Origin: AP-15 sp963738185
Lineage (GTDB): Bacteria > Pseudomonadota > Alphaproteobacteria > ATCC43930 > CGMCC-115725
Assembly (NCBI GenBank): GCA_963738185.1
Contig: CAVTVA010000003.1
Span: forward strand, 1,550,001 to 1,614,000
Reading direction: 5' to 3'
Length of the DNA: 64,000 nucleotides
In this document: in pieces, positions 1 through 10,142 of the stretch
Position numbering within the stretch: the first letter of the stretch is position 1
Layout of the letters: each line of letters opens with the position of its first letter
Translations under genes and position numbers: made by a program
Notes under the pieces: generated by a model
What the model saw: only the letters and a program-made list of their open reading frames with translations
Database searches by the model: none
What the model was told of the DNA's origin: nothing

Positions 1-598
1 CGTGATCCTTGGCGTCGAACTCGAAATCGAGCCACGAGCCGCGATAGGGGATCACCCGCGCCGCGAACAGGTATTTCCCCGAGGAGTGAGTCTTGCCCTT
101 GTCGTGGTCGAAGAACACGCCGGGGCTGCGGTGCATCTGTGAGACGATGACCCGCTCGGTGCCGTTGATGATGAAGGTGCCGTTCTTCGTCATCAGCGGC
201 ATGTCGCCCATATAGACGTCCTGCTCCTTGATGTCGCGGATCGAGCGCGAGCCGGTGTCCTCGTCCACGTCCCAGACGACCAGGCGCAGGGTGACTTTCA
301 GCGGGGCGGCAAACGTGATGCCGCGCTGCTGGCATTCATCGACGTCGTATTTCGGCGCCTCGAGCTCGTAGCGGACAAATTCGAGCTGGGCGCGCTCCGA
401 AAAATCGCGGATCGGAAATACCGAGCGCAGCACTTCCTGCAAGCCGACATTGGCGCGCTGCTCGGGCAATTCGCCCATCTGCAGGAAATGGTCGTACGAG
501 CTCTTTTGCACCTCGATCAGGTTCGGCATCGGCGCGACCTCGGGGACGCGTCCGAAGCTCTTGCGGATGCGTTTTTTTCCCGTGAAGGATATAGCCAT
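1..598 (-). CDS. rpoB: RNA polymerase beta subunit, N-terminal part (cut by window edge)
   Basis: Catalytic beta subunit of RNA polymerase. The visible 199 codons open with MAISFTGKKRIRKSFGR and run without a stop to the window edge. They include the family-typical stretches NLIEVQKSSYDHFL, GDMPLMTKNGTFIING and the TERVIVSQMHRSPG segment of the beta N-terminal lobe. The start is the ATG at 598; a second ATG-like triplet at 602 is out of frame. It lies downstream of rplL in the usual rplKAJL-rpoB order and is probably co-transcribed with it across a 318 bp spacer. Identification is secure; only the C-terminal 85 percent or so is missing because of the window edge. Confidence 0.97.
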   Translation of the reverse strand, partial: MAISFTGKKRIRKSFGRVPEVAPMPNLIEVQKSSYDHFLQMGELPEQRANVGLQEVLRSVFPIRDFSERAQLEFVRYELEAPKYDVDECQQRGITFAAPLKVTLRLVVWDVDEDTGSRSIRDIKEQDVYMGDMPLMTKNGTFIINGTERVIVSQMHRSPGVFFDHDKGKTHSSGKYLFAARVIPYRGSWLDFEFDAKDH

Positions 599-916
599 GC
601 ATGTTCCTCGCTGTGGGCCGCCGCAAGCGGACCCGATCTCGGTTGCCCCGCCGGTCAATCATCTGCGCCCGGCCATCTGCGCCCGGCACCCGCTTCGGGC
701 GTAACGCCGCGGCGGCGCCATCAACCGCCGCCGCACCGCCAGACCCATGCCGACGGCTGGGCGGTCCGCACGCCGGTTTCCCCCGCTCGACGCCGAAACC
801 CGGCGTGCGCGACGGATCGCGCCCCGGTTTTCTGGCTGCGGGTGCAACGGCGATCTGATCGGATGCCGGCCCCGGTTCGGGAAAATACGTCGCAGACCTG
901 CTTTATCTCGCCTGAG
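599..916 (-). other. rplL-rpoB intergenic spacer
   Basis: A 318 bp gap between rplL and rpoB holds no convincing gene; open frames through it have no recognisable product. In many bacteria this spacer carries a partial attenuator and an RNase processing site that tune rpoB relative to rplL. Several GC-rich inverted repeats are present here, but I see no classical terminator with a U-tract. Confidence 0.5.
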
Positions 917-1297
917 CTACTTTATTTCGACAGTCGCACCGGCATCTTCAAGCTGTTTCTTCAGCTTTGCCGCTTCTTCCTTGTTGACGCCTTCCTTGAC
1001 GAGCTTAGGCGCCGCCTCGACCAGGTCCTTGGCTTCCTTGAGGCCGAGACTGGTGATCGCGCGAACCTCCTTGATAACGTTGATCTTTTTCTCGCCGATC
1101 GCGGCCAGGATCACATCGAACTCGGTCTGCTCGACAGCCGCCTCGGCGGCCGGCGCGGCGGCCCCGCCAAACCCCGCCGCGGCGACCGGGGCGGCGGCGG
1201 AGACCCCCCATTTCTCTTCCAGCATCTTCGACAGCTGCGCCGCCTCGATCACACTCAAGGCGGAAAGATCATCGACCAGTCTTGCCAAATCCGGCAT
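917..1297 (-). CDS. rplL: 50S ribosomal protein L7/L12
   Basis: Acidic stalk protein of the large subunit that recruits translation factors. The 126 residues show the N-terminal dimerisation segment (LVDDLSALSVIEAAQLSKML), an Ala-rich hinge at about residues 36-57, and the C-terminal domain with EFDVIL, INVIKEVR, LGLKEAKDLVE and the ending GATVEIK. Length matches the family. It follows rplJ by 100 bp on the same strand, the standard L10-L12 arrangement, which lets L10 control both by translational feedback. Confidence 0.98.
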   Translation of the reverse strand: MPDLARLVDDLSALSVIEAAQLSKMLEEKWGVSAAAPVAAAGFGGAAAPAAEAAVEQTEFDVILAAIGEKKINVIKEVRAITSLGLKEAKDLVEAAPKLVKEGVNKEEAAKLKKQLEDAGATVEIK

Positions 1298-1397
1298 CTT
1301 CTACTCCTGGCTTTGCGAGTTTGGGCTTGTAAATTCGGCTTGCGAGGTTGTGGTTGGTTGACGGCGATAAGCCAACGGCAGGGCTAGGGGTTCGGCG

Positions 1398-1922
1398 CTA
1401 CCCGGGTTCGGCCGGCTCCGCCTCGGCATGAGCAGCCAGAACCCGGGCGATCTGCCCGGCGGGCGCCTGCAGCACCCGGGCAAGCCGCGTCGCCGGCGCC
1501 ACCAACAGGCCGACGAGCTTGCCGCGCAGCTCGTCGAGCGACGGCAGCAGGGCCAATTCCCTGATCCCGGCCGCATCCATGACCTGGCCGGCGAGGCCGC
1601 CGCCAATGATCCGCAGCTTGTCGTTGCGGTTGGCAAACTCGACCGCAACCTTCGCCGCAGCGACCGGATCCTGCGAAAACGCGATCGCGGTCGGGCCGGT
1701 GAACAGCTCCGACAAGGCGGCAAACGGGGTCGCCCCAAGCGCGCGCCGCGCCAGCCGGTTCTTGGTCACGCGAAAGCGCGCCCCGGCGCCGCGCATTTGG
1801 CGCCGCAGCTGGGTCGCCTCGGCCACCGTCAGCCCCGTCTGATGCGTGACCACGACGCAGACGGTGTCGGCGAGATCCTGCTGCAGGCTTTCGACCAGCT
1901 TATGCTTTTGTGCTCGATCCAA
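1398..1922 (-). CDS. rplJ: 50S ribosomal protein L10
   Basis: Stalk base protein that binds 23S rRNA and anchors L7/L12 dimers. The open frame extends further upstream, but family alignment begins at LDRAQKHKLVESLQQDL, so I choose a TTG start at 1922, preceded by GGAG about ten bases upstream. This gives 174 residues, the usual length. ADTVCVVVTHQTGLTV and RVTKNRLARRAL are typical L10 motifs, and the C-terminal helix ends in an Ala/Glu-rich tail. The 92 bp between rplA and this start is where the autoregulatory L10 leader normally lies; I did not resolve its fold. Confidence 0.93.
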   Translation of the reverse strand: MDRAQKHKLVESLQQDLADTVCVVVTHQTGLTVAEATQLRRQMRGAGARFRVTKNRLARRALGATPFAALSELFTGPTAIAFSQDPVAAAKVAVEFANRNDKLRIIGGGLAGQVMDAAGIRELALLPSLDELRGKLVGLLVAPATRLARVLQAPAGQIARVLAAHAEAEPAEPG

Positions 1923-2014
1923 CGCGGTCTCCGAACCTTCTGCATTCCATCTAAAGCCGCCCGCCGCGCCGCGAGCCCACCGCCGGACCTCCGGCGCGGC
2001 TCCCAACTCCGGAG

Positions 2015-2722
2015 CTAGGCCCTGGCCTCTTCGGCCAGCTCCGACAATTCGAGCCTCACCCCCGGCCCCATCGTCGAGCTCAGGCTGACCTTTTTGATAT
2101 AGGTGCCGCGCACGCCGCTCGGCTTGTTCCGGGTGATCGCGCCGACAAAGGCGCGCACATTATCCGCCAGCGCGTCCTCGGTAAAGCTTGCTTTGCCGAC
2201 CCCGGCGTGAACCAGCCCGGCCTTCTCGGCGCGGAACTCGACCTGGCCGCCCTTGGCCGCGCGCACCGCTTCGCCGACATTCTGCGTCACCGTGCCGAGC
2301 CGCGGGTTCGGCATCAGCCCGCGCGGCCCCAGGATCTTGCCGAGCCGGCCGACCAGCGCCATCAGATCGGGGGTGGCGATCGCCCGGTCGAAATTGATCT
2401 CGCCGGCCTGGACCTTCTCGGCCAGATCCTCGGCGCCGACCACATCGGCGCCGGCCGCCTCAGCTTCCTTGGCCCGATCGCCGCGGGCAAAGACCGCGAC
2501 CCGCACCGTCTTGCCGGTGCCGTGCGGCAGCATCACCGTGCCGCGCAAATTTTGGTCCTGCTTGCGCGGGTCGAGGTTCAAATTCATCGCCACCTCGATC
2601 GTCTCGTCGAACTTTGCCGTGGCGCGCGACTTGATCAGCTTGACCGCCGCTTCGAGCGGGTGCGCCGCCGCCGGATCGATCCCCTGATAAGCCGCTTTGA
2701 GCCGCTTGCCGAGCTTTGCCAT
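2015..2722 (-). CDS. rplA: 50S ribosomal protein L1
   Basis: L1-stalk protein of the large subunit, involved in E-site tRNA release. Starting at the ATG at 2722 (MAKLGKRLKAAYQ), the protein is 235 residues. The family signature is clear: LGPRGLMPNPRLGTVT around residues 125-140, and TFTPG-region relatives with KTVRVAVFARG. An upstream in-frame ATG exists but would read into rplK, so it is rejected. The start lies 5 bases after the rplK stop, which implies translational coupling as in other bacteria. Confidence 0.97.
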   Translation of the reverse strand: MAKLGKRLKAAYQGIDPAAAHPLEAAVKLIKSRATAKFDETIEVAMNLNLDPRKQDQNLRGTVMLPHGTGKTVRVAVFARGDRAKEAEAAGADVVGAEDLAEKVQAGEINFDRAIATPDLMALVGRLGKILGPRGLMPNPRLGTVTQNVGEAVRAAKGGQVEFRAEKAGLVHAGVGKASFTEDALADNVRAFVGAITRNKPSGVRGTYIKKVSLSSTMGPGVRLELSELAEEARA

Positions 2723-2727
2723 TCTGC

Positions 2728-3159
2728 TCACTCCACGATTTCGAGCCCCATCGAGCGCGCCGAGCCGACCAGCATACGGCACGCGCCCTCGACATCCTTG
2801 GCGTTGAGGTCGGGCATCTTCTGTTGCGCAATCTCGCGGATTTGCGCCATCGTGACCCGCCCCACCGAGTTGCCCTTGCCGGTGGTCGGCGAGCCTTTCT
2901 CGATCCCCGCCGCCTTCTTCAGAAAATAGCTGTTCGGCGGGCTCTTGGTGACAAAGGTGAACGAGCGGTCGGCAAAGGCGGTGATCACGACCGGGATCGG
3001 CATGCCGGGCTCGAGGCTCTGGGTGGCGGCGTTGAACGCCTTGCAAAACTCCATGATGTTGAGGCCGCGCTGACCGAGCGCCGGGCCGATCGGCGGCGAC
3101 GGGTTCGCCTTTCCGGCCGGGACCTGCAACTTGATCATGCCGACGATTTTTTTTGCCAT
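2728..3159 (-). CDS. rplK: 50S ribosomal protein L11
   Basis: Binds the GTPase-associated centre of 23S rRNA. The 143 residues carry the N-terminal LQVPAGKANPSPPIGPALGQRGLNIM block, here cited only by its key residues KANPSPP and GPALGQ, and the C-terminal rRNA-binding region with KSPP, GRVTMAQIREIA and the ending AGSARSMGLEIVE. Length is typical. It heads the rplK-rplA pair; 158 bp separate it from nusG. Confidence 0.98.
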   Translation of the reverse strand: MAKKIVGMIKLQVPAGKANPSPPIGPALGQRGLNIMEFCKAFNAATQSLEPGMPIPVVITAFADRSFTFVTKSPPNSYFLKKAAGIEKGSPTTGKGNSVGRVTMAQIREIAQQKMPDLNAKDVEGACRMLVGSARSMGLEIVE

Positions 3160-3317
3160 GGGTGATCTCTAGTCAGCTCTCATTGTGGTCGTTGCGGGGA
3201 GCAGAGCAACGCAGCAATCCCGATCCGGGCACCCTCCACTTCTCGAGCTTGCTTTGCGCAGCCTGTCCTCGGGCCGGCCGGCGGCCGGGCCCATGGGCTC
3301 GCAATGGCAGGGGCGGC
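3160..3317. repeat. Interspersed repeat remnant between nusG and rplK
   Basis: The nusG-rplK gap contains CATTGTGGTCGTTGCGGGGA then GCAACGCAGCAATCC. These resemble the CATTGCGAGCGAAGCGAAG type palindromic repeat that is visible more cleanly at about 23191-23273, and a GATCCGGG half-palindrome follows. I read it as a degenerate intergenic repeat inside the nusG-rplK operon rather than a gene. Assignment rests on visual similarity only. Confidence 0.45.
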
Positions 3318-3848
3318 TCATACCTTTTCAACCTGCGAATATTCGAGCTCGACCGGGGTGGCGCGGCCAAAGATCGACACCGCCACCTTGATCCGCGCCC
3401 GCTCCTCGTCGACGTCTTCGACCAGACCGTTGAACGAGGTGAACGGCCCGTCGCACACCCGGACCTGCTCGCCGATCTCGAAGGTGATCGAGGGTTTCGG
3501 CCGCTCGATGCCCTCCTGGACCTGGTGCATGATCCGCGCTGCCTCGTGCTCGCTGATCGGCGATGGCCGCCCGCGGCCGCCGAGAAACCCAGTGACCTTG
3601 GCCGTGTTCTTGACCAGATGCCAGGTTTCGTCGCTCAGATCCATCCTGATCAGCACATAGCCGGGAAAGAATTTGCGCTCGGAAGTGACCTTGGCGCCAC
3701 GCTTGACCTCGGTCACGTCTTCGGTCGGCACCAGGATGTCCTCGAACTTGTCGGCCAGACCCTTCTGCTCGGCCTGCTCGCAAATCGACGAGGCGACTTT
3801 CTTCTCAAAGCCCGAATAGACGTGGATAACATACCACCGGCTGGTCAT
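3318..3848 (-). CDS. nusG: Transcription termination/antitermination protein NusG
   Basis: Binds RNA polymerase and links it to Rho or to the ribosome. I start at the ATG at 3848 (MTSRWYVIHVYSGFEKKV), giving 176 residues. The NGN domain follows (FPGYVLIRMDLSDETWHLVKNT), then the KOW region with GEQVRVCDGPFTSFNGLVEDV and IFGRATPVELE near the end. The longer frame starting at 3884 is rejected because it adds sequence absent from the family. secE ends 19 bp upstream, the usual secE-nusG pair. Confidence 0.97.
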   Translation of the reverse strand: MTSRWYVIHVYSGFEKKVASSICEQAEQKGLADKFEDILVPTEDVTEVKRGAKVTSERKFFPGYVLIRMDLSDETWHLVKNTAKVTGFLGGRGRPSPISEHEAARIMHQVQEGIERPKPSITFEIGEQVRVCDGPFTSFNGLVEDVDEERARIKVAVSIFGRATPVELEYSQVEKV

Positions 3849-3867
3849 GCTCACTCGTCCCGCACCG

Positions 3868-4065
3868 CTAGGCCCCAAGCCCAAAGATCAGCCGCACACC
3901 CGCCGAGAACATCTGATCGACCAGGAAAAAGAACCCGGCGGCGATGAACACCATCACGAACACCATCAAAGTGGTGACCATGGTCTCCTTGCGCGTCGGC
4001 CAAGTGACGCGGGAGAATTCCTGGCGGACCTCTTCGATGAACTTGACCGGGCTTGTCTTTGCCAT
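3868..4065 (-). CDS. secE: Preprotein translocase subunit SecE
   Basis: Small essential subunit of the SecYEG translocon. The 65 residues contain the conserved cytoplasmic amphipathic helix (FIEEVRQEFSRVTWPTRKE) and one transmembrane segment (TLMVFVMVFIAAGFFFLVD). Such a single-span form is usual outside the enterics. It sits between tRNA-Trp and nusG on the same strand. Confidence 0.95.
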   Translation of the reverse strand: MAKTSPVKFIEEVRQEFSRVTWPTRKETMVTTLMVFVMVFIAAGFFFLVDQMFSAGVRLIFGLGA

Positions 4066-4181
4066 ACGCTATCCATACACGACGAAAATCGGCGCGCGCA
4101 GCCCTCGCGCCGGCAGGCAAATCAATATGGCGCTGCCGGGCGTCGGGTTCCAGAGCAGCGGCGTCCTCGTGAACGCTGCGC

Positions 4182-4257
4182 TGGCAGGAGTGGAGGGGCT
4201 CGAACCCCCAACCCCCGGTTTTGGAGACCGGTGCTCTACCAATTGAGCTACACTCCT
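4182..4257 (-). tRNA. tRNA-Trp (anticodon CCA)
   Basis: The minus strand folds as a cloverleaf: acceptor AGGAGTG with CACTCCT, a T-arm around GGTTCGAGCC, and anticodon loop CTCCAAA giving CCA. The 3' CCA is encoded (4182-4184) after discriminator G. The position between tuf and secE is the usual one in proteobacteria. Confidence 0.97.
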
Positions 4258-4321
4258 AATCACCTCAATCCCATGAGATCCCCGGCTCAAGTCCGGCGAT
4301 GACTGCCGCTCACATGGGCAG

Positions 4322-5512
<1,191 letters not shown>

Positions 5513-5611
5513 CGCTTCCGGCTTTCCGTGAAAGAGAACGCAAACACCTGGTAGAGCGACCCCAGCCTGACCGGAGGCCCAACGCTGACCGCAGGCGGCG
5601 CGTCCGGCCGG

Positions 5612-5682
<71 letters not shown>

Positions 5683-5756
5683 ACTCCGCCGTGCCTGCCG
5701 ACCCGATCCGACCGCTCCTTACCCGCCCCGCGATCGCTCGCGCGCGCCGGAGGCGC

Positions 5757-5842
5757 TGGTGGAGGGGGTTGGATTCGAACCAACGAAGACGTACGTCGGC
5801 AGATTTACAGTCTGCTGCCTTTAACCACTCGGCAACCCCTCC
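5757..5842 (-). tRNA. tRNA-Tyr (anticodon GTA)
   Basis: A class II tRNA of 86 bases with an extended variable arm (CCGACGTACGTCTTCG region). Acceptor is GGAGGGG with CCCCTCC, anticodon loop CTGTAAA gives GTA, and CCA is encoded at 5757-5759. It forms a Tyr-Gly-tuf-Trp cluster with its neighbours. Confidence 0.96.
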
Positions 5843-5986
5843 GGTATCGCCTGCCGCCGGCGCAGCGCAAACCCGCGCTCATAAGGTCTTGCCACGCACT
5901 TGTCAATCGGGCTTTGTCAGCGACGGCAAGGCCGGCTCTGGCGCCGGAGACACGTCCGAATTGATCATCGGCAGCAGAGAGGTCAT

Positions 5987-6829
5987 ATGGTGCCGCGCCG
6001 GCCGCCGCGCCACAGCGGACGCGGCTTTGGGCGGATTGGGCCCTCCGCCGGATCGCCGGGGCAGCGGGCCGGCGCCGAATACTGGATCTACGGCCGGCAC
6101 CCGGTGGCCGCCGCGCTGGCCAATCCCGAGCGGCGCTGGCGCCGGCTGGCGGTGCTCGCCGGGCAGGAGGCCGAGGCGCGCACGCTCCTCGCCAATGCTG
6201 CGGCGGCATGCCGCGGTGGGGAAATCAAGCCTATCCGGGTTCTCGATCGGGACGGCCTGTCGGCGATGCTGCCGCCGGGTGCGGTGCATCAGGGGCTGGC
6301 ACTCGAGGTTGAGCCGCTGGCCCCGACCCTCCTCGATGACGTGCTGCGGCGAGCAGAGACCGCGGCCGGGCGCAGCATCGTGCTCGCGCTCGATCAGGTC
6401 GGCGATCCGCACAATGTCGGCGCGGTGCTGCGCTCGGCCGCGGCGTTCGGCGCCAGCGCGGTGCTGATTGCCGCGCATGGCTCGCCGCCGATTGGCGGGG
6501 CGCTGGCTAAAGCCGCATCGGGTGCGCTCGAACACGTGGCGCTGGTCCGGGTCGTCAACCTCGCCCGCGCCCTCGACCGATTGAGGGAAGCCCAATTCTG
6601 GGTTTGCGGGCTTGACGAGGCTGCGCCAGAGCCGCTCGCGGCACTCGATCTCGGTCGCCGGGCGGCGCTCGTGCTGGGTTCCGAAGGGCGTGGCCTGCGT
6701 CGGCTGGTGCGCGAGCGCTGCGATTATCTGGCCCGGCTGCCGACGCTGGCGGCGCAGCCGACCCTCAACGTCTCCAACGCCGCCGCGGTGGCGCTCTACG
6801 AACTGGTTCGCGGCGCGACGCGCTGTTGA
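5987..6829 (+). CDS. rlmB: 23S rRNA (guanosine-2'-O-)methyltransferase RlmB, SpoU/TrmH family
   Basis: SPOUT-class methyltransferase predicted to modify a 23S rRNA guanosine. From the ATG at 5987 (GAGAGG ribosome site five bases upstream) it has 280 residues. An N-terminal rRNA-binding domain begins at YWIYGRHPVAAAL. The three SpoU motifs follow: DQVGDPHNVGAVLRSAAAFG near residue 135, LVLGSEGRGLRRLVRERCD, and PTLNVSNAAAVALYE near the C-terminus. These form the knotted AdoMet site. An extra 29 codons upstream have no family match. The gene is divergent from the Tyr-Gly-tuf block and followed by tRNA-Thr. Confidence 0.92.
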   Translation: MVPRRPPRHSGRGFGRIGPSAGSPGQRAGAEYWIYGRHPVAAALANPERRWRRLAVLAGQEAEARTLLANAAAACRGGEIKPIRVLDRDGLSAMLPPGAVHQGLALEVEPLAPTLLDDVLRRAETAAGRSIVLALDQVGDPHNVGAVLRSAAAFGASAVLIAAHGSPPIGGALAKAASGALEHVALVRVVNLARALDRLREAQFWVCGLDEAAPEPLAALDLGRRAALVLGSEGRGLRRLVRERCDYLARLPTLAAQPTLNVSNAAAVALYELVRGATRC

Positions 6830-6890
6830 GGCGAGCCCCTGCCCCGCGCATTGCCCGCCCGTCGGGCATCGGCTATCACAACTGCGCCGC

Positions 6891-6965
6891 GCCGGGTTAG
6901 CACAGCGGCAGTGCAGCGGTTTTGTAAACCGAAGGTCGGGGGTTCGAATCCCTCACCCGGCACCA
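6891..6965 (+). tRNA. tRNA-Thr (anticodon TGT)
   Basis: Plus-strand cloverleaf with acceptor GCCGGGT and ACCCGGC, anticodon loop TTTGTAA giving TGT, T-arm GGGGTTCGAATCCC, and encoded CCA at 6963-6965. It is 61 bp after rlmB. Confidence 0.95.
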
Positions 6966-7456
6966 ACGACACCGTTGTCCGGCCCGTGTCCCGGCCCGGC
7001 CCGCCGCATAAGCCGTCATGCGGAGCAGGCCTATCGCCATCTCAACCCAATTCGCTTCGCCGTCCTCGGCGGCGGTAGCTCCGCGTCCTTCGGGCGCGCT
7101 GCGCAACGGGATTGACCCGGCTCAGGCGTGCTCCAGAGGAACTTACCATCAGGCCGCGGAAGGTCGTTAGGGGCTCAAGGAGATGGCGGCGTCCGCCATC
7201 TGCCTGGCGAATGGTGAGTAACTCATCCGAAAGGTCGAAGTCGGCAATAGCTCTTTCCAACTCGCTCAATTCAGCTTGACGCGGGCCGGTGGCGCGCCCG
7301 ACCGCTCGGCGCCTGAAGGGTGCCTGAACGACGAGGGCATTCCCGCCCCCGATGGGCCGTTTTGGACGGACCCACCTTGCGCGGCGTGCGACATGGGCCT
7401 GCTCAACAACAAACTTTAGTCGGCAGGCTGGTCCGGAACCGGCTCCGCTATGGCAC
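6966..7456. other. Spacer between tRNA-Thr and the rrn terminator
   Basis: About 490 bp without a recognised gene. A minus-strand open frame (7042-7458) has a middle part with ordinary-looking composition (SELERAIADFDLSDELLT) but Arg-rich ends and no family I know; it may be a decayed gene or chance. No tRNA or further repeat was seen. Confidence 0.4.
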
Positions 7457-7494
7457 AAAACGCGCGCACTCCCGGCGCGCTAGCGTCGGGAGTG
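7457..7494 (-). terminator. Probable Rho-independent terminator of the rrn operon
   Basis: Reading the minus strand after tRNA-fMet, CACTCCCG pairs with CGGGAGTG around a GC-rich loop. A short CGCGCG run and then TTTTG follow. It lies about ten bases past the tRNA 3' end, where an rrn operon should terminate. The U-tract is short. Confidence 0.6.
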
Positions 7495-7504
7495 TCGGTT
7501 TCGG

Positions 7505-7581
<77 letters not shown>

Positions 7582-7666
7582 GCGGTGTGTGTGGCTAGGC
7601 CCCCGGATCGGGTCCGGGGGTGGCGTTCGACTAAGGGCTCGCAGTGCTCGCCCAACTCTCTCGCCA

Positions 7667-7706
<40 letters not shown>

Positions 7707-7792
7707 GCGGTGTGTGTGGCTGGGCCCCCCGGATCGGGTCCGGGGGTGGCGTTCGACTAAGGGCTCGCAGTGCTCGCCCAACTCTCTCGCCA

Positions 7793-7832
7793 GTTATGAG
7801 CCTGACGAGCTACCGGGCCGTTCCACCCCGCG
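7793..7832 (-). pseudogene. Truncated copy of tRNA-fMet 5' half (copy 3)
   Basis: Third copy of the 5' half, 126 bp from copy 2, ending at the same anticodon-loop point. It differs in the D-stem region (GGCCGTTCC on the plus strand instead of GGCTGCTCC), so it is older or less constrained. It lies about 80 bp from the 5S gene. Confidence 0.82.
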
Positions 7833-7912
7833 GCGGGATTGGTGGCGGCCCCGGGGTGCTGGGGCCTATGGCCGCGGCTGGGTTGGGGGATTGGCGGGTG
7901 GGGGATTGGCGA

Positions 7913-8029
7913 GCCTGGCGGCGACCTGCTCTTCCACCGCTTGAGCGGCAGTACCATCGGCGCTGAGGGTTTTCACGGCCGAGTTCGGGATGGGATCGGG
8001 TGTTTGGCCCCTCGCTGTGGCCACCAGGC
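7913..8029 (-). rRNA. rrf: 5S ribosomal RNA
   Basis: About 117 bases. The ends GCCTGGTGGCC and GGTCGCCGCCAGGC pair to form helix I. Internal conserved blocks CCCGATCCCATCCCGAACTCGG and GATGGTACTGC are present, the former partly quoted here by key bases. It follows the 23S gene in the operon. Confidence 0.95.
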
Positions 8030-8560
8030 TGGCCAAACCTCCATGAGACCCCGCGCTTGCGCGGCTGGGCGAATGGAGCCCCGGACTTGATCCGGGGCCT
8101 AACTTCCGCCCTGAGACCCCGCGCTTGCGCGGCTGGGCGAATGGAGCCCCGCGAGGGTTGATCCGGGGCCTAGCTTCCGCCCTGAGACCCCGCGCTTGCG
8201 CGGCTGGGCGAATGGAGCCCCCGGTGGACCGTGAGCCCCCGGACTTGATCCGGGGGTTGATCCGGGGCCTAGCTTTCTCCCTGAGACCCCGCGCTTGCGC
8301 GGTTTGGCCGAAGCGAGCCCCCATCGGGTTTGGCCCATCGGGTTTGGCCCAATTGGGTTTGGCCCAGGGCGGCGACCGGGCGGGTTGGTCCCGGGGCCGG
8401 TCGATGTGGTCGGGTTTGTGACGCGCGGCCGCGCTGCGTGTCGGGGTGCGTGAACGTGTTGGGCCGGGCGGGCGGCGCCGCCCGCCGGAAGGGCTGGGGC
8501 TGGCCGCTGCACGCGGGGCGAGGTTGGGCCTGATCCAAGCGCGAGCCTGGATCAAGCATC
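8030..8560 (-). repeat. 23S-5S spacer filled with imperfect tandem repeats
   Basis: The 530 bp spacer contains four copies of a unit beginning CTGAGACCCCGCGCTTGCGC at about 8042, 8111, 8182 and 8281 (spacing about 70, 71 and 99 bp). Most carry a GGACTTGATCC palindrome. A 15-bp minirepeat (ATCGGGTTTGGCCC and variants) follows at 8323-8366. The remaining 190 bp up to the 23S end is GC-rich and unrecognised. No gene is seen. Confidence 0.85.
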
Positions 8561-8874
8561 AGGGATTGGGCGGGTTCGAGCGATTAGTACCGGTCAGCTG
8601 CGCGGGTTGCCCCGCTTCCACCTCCGGCCTATCGACGTGGTGGTCTACCACGGCTCTCGACGAGACCTGGTTTTGAGGAGGGCTTCCCGCTTAGATGCGT
8701 TCAGCGGTTATCCCGTCCGCACTTAGCTACCCGGCGTTGCGGCGGGCGCCACAACCGGTCCACCAGAGGTGCGTCCCTCCCGGTCCTCTCGTACTGGGGA
8801 GAGCGCCTCGCAAGTCTCGAACACCCACGGCAGATAGGGACCGAACTGTCTCACGACGTTCTAAACCCAGCTCA

Positions 8875-8918
<44 letters not shown>

Positions 8919-8919
8919 C

Positions 8920-8959
<40 letters not shown>

Positions 8960-8988
8960 GACGCCGTCGATATGGACTCTTGGGCGTC

Positions 8989-9036
<48 letters not shown>

Positions 9037-9184
9037 GTCCACGTGGGACCACCGGATCACTATGGCCGACTTTCGTCTCTGCTCGAGCCGTCGCTCTCGC
9101 AGTCAGGCGGGCTTGTGCCATTGCACTCGACAGCTGATTTCCGACCAGCCTGAGCCCACCATCGCGCGCCTCCGTTACGCTTTG

Positions 9185-9215
<31 letters not shown>

Positions 9216-9471
9216 ATGCAGGGTCCCGGCCCGGGTTGGCCCAAGCGCGGTTAGATGCCAGAGATCGTGAGAGCGGTATTTCAAGGTTGCCTCCACCCCA
9301 ACTGGCGCCAGGGCTTCATCGGCTCCCGCCTATCCTACACACACCATCCCTAACACCACTGCAAAGCTGTAGTAAAGGTGCACGGGGTCTTTCCGTCTGA
9401 CCGCGGGGACTCCGCATCTTCACGGAGAATTCAATTTCGCTGAGCCGGTGTTGGAGACAGCGGGGAAGTCG

Positions 9472-9566
<95 letters not shown>

Positions 9567-10142
9567 AGGAGCTTGCACCCCTCCTCTTAACCTTCCGGCA
9601 CCGGGCAGGCGTCAGACCCTATACGTCGTCTTGCGACTTCGCAGAGCCCTGTGTTTTTAGTAAACAGTCGCCACCCCCTCCTCTGTGCCCCCCGCCCCTG
9701 GTTGCCCACGGGCGGGGCCCCCTTCTCCCGAAGTTACGGGGGCATTTTGCCGAGTTCCTTCAACACCGTTCTCTCAAACGCCTGGGTATGCTCTACCAGT
9801 CCACCTGTGTCGGTTTCGGGTACGGTCTTTTGATGCCGGCGCTGTTTCCCGGAAGTCCCAGACCGCCCGCCCAATCCAGTCAGGGCAAACGGTTTTCGGC
9901 CTTCGTCACGGCCCGGCAGGCGGAGGAATATTAACCCCCTTCCCATCGGCTGCGGCTCTCGCCCTCGCCTTAGGGGCCCGGCTAACCCTGCGCGGAATGA
10001 CCTTGCGCAGGAACCCTTGGACTTTCGGCGTCAGGGGTTCTCACCCTGATTTACGCTACTCATGTCAGCATTCGCACTTCCGATGCCTCCACCGCCGCTC
10101 GCGCGACGGCTTCGCCGGCCTACGGAACGCTCCGCTACCACG

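Noticed and set aside
488..1387. Long plus-strand frame across rpoB, rplL and their spacer
   Set aside because: It is antisense to two certain genes and reads as low-complexity Arg/Pro sequence.
7042..7458. 138-residue minus-strand open frame between tRNA-Thr and the rrn terminator
   Set aside because: Arg-rich ends and no family match, no clear ribosome site. Kept only as a spacer remark.
8125..8421. Open frames in the 23S-5S spacer with repeated RACAAGRMEP-like words
   Set aside because: They are translated copies of the tandem repeats, on both strands and in several frames.
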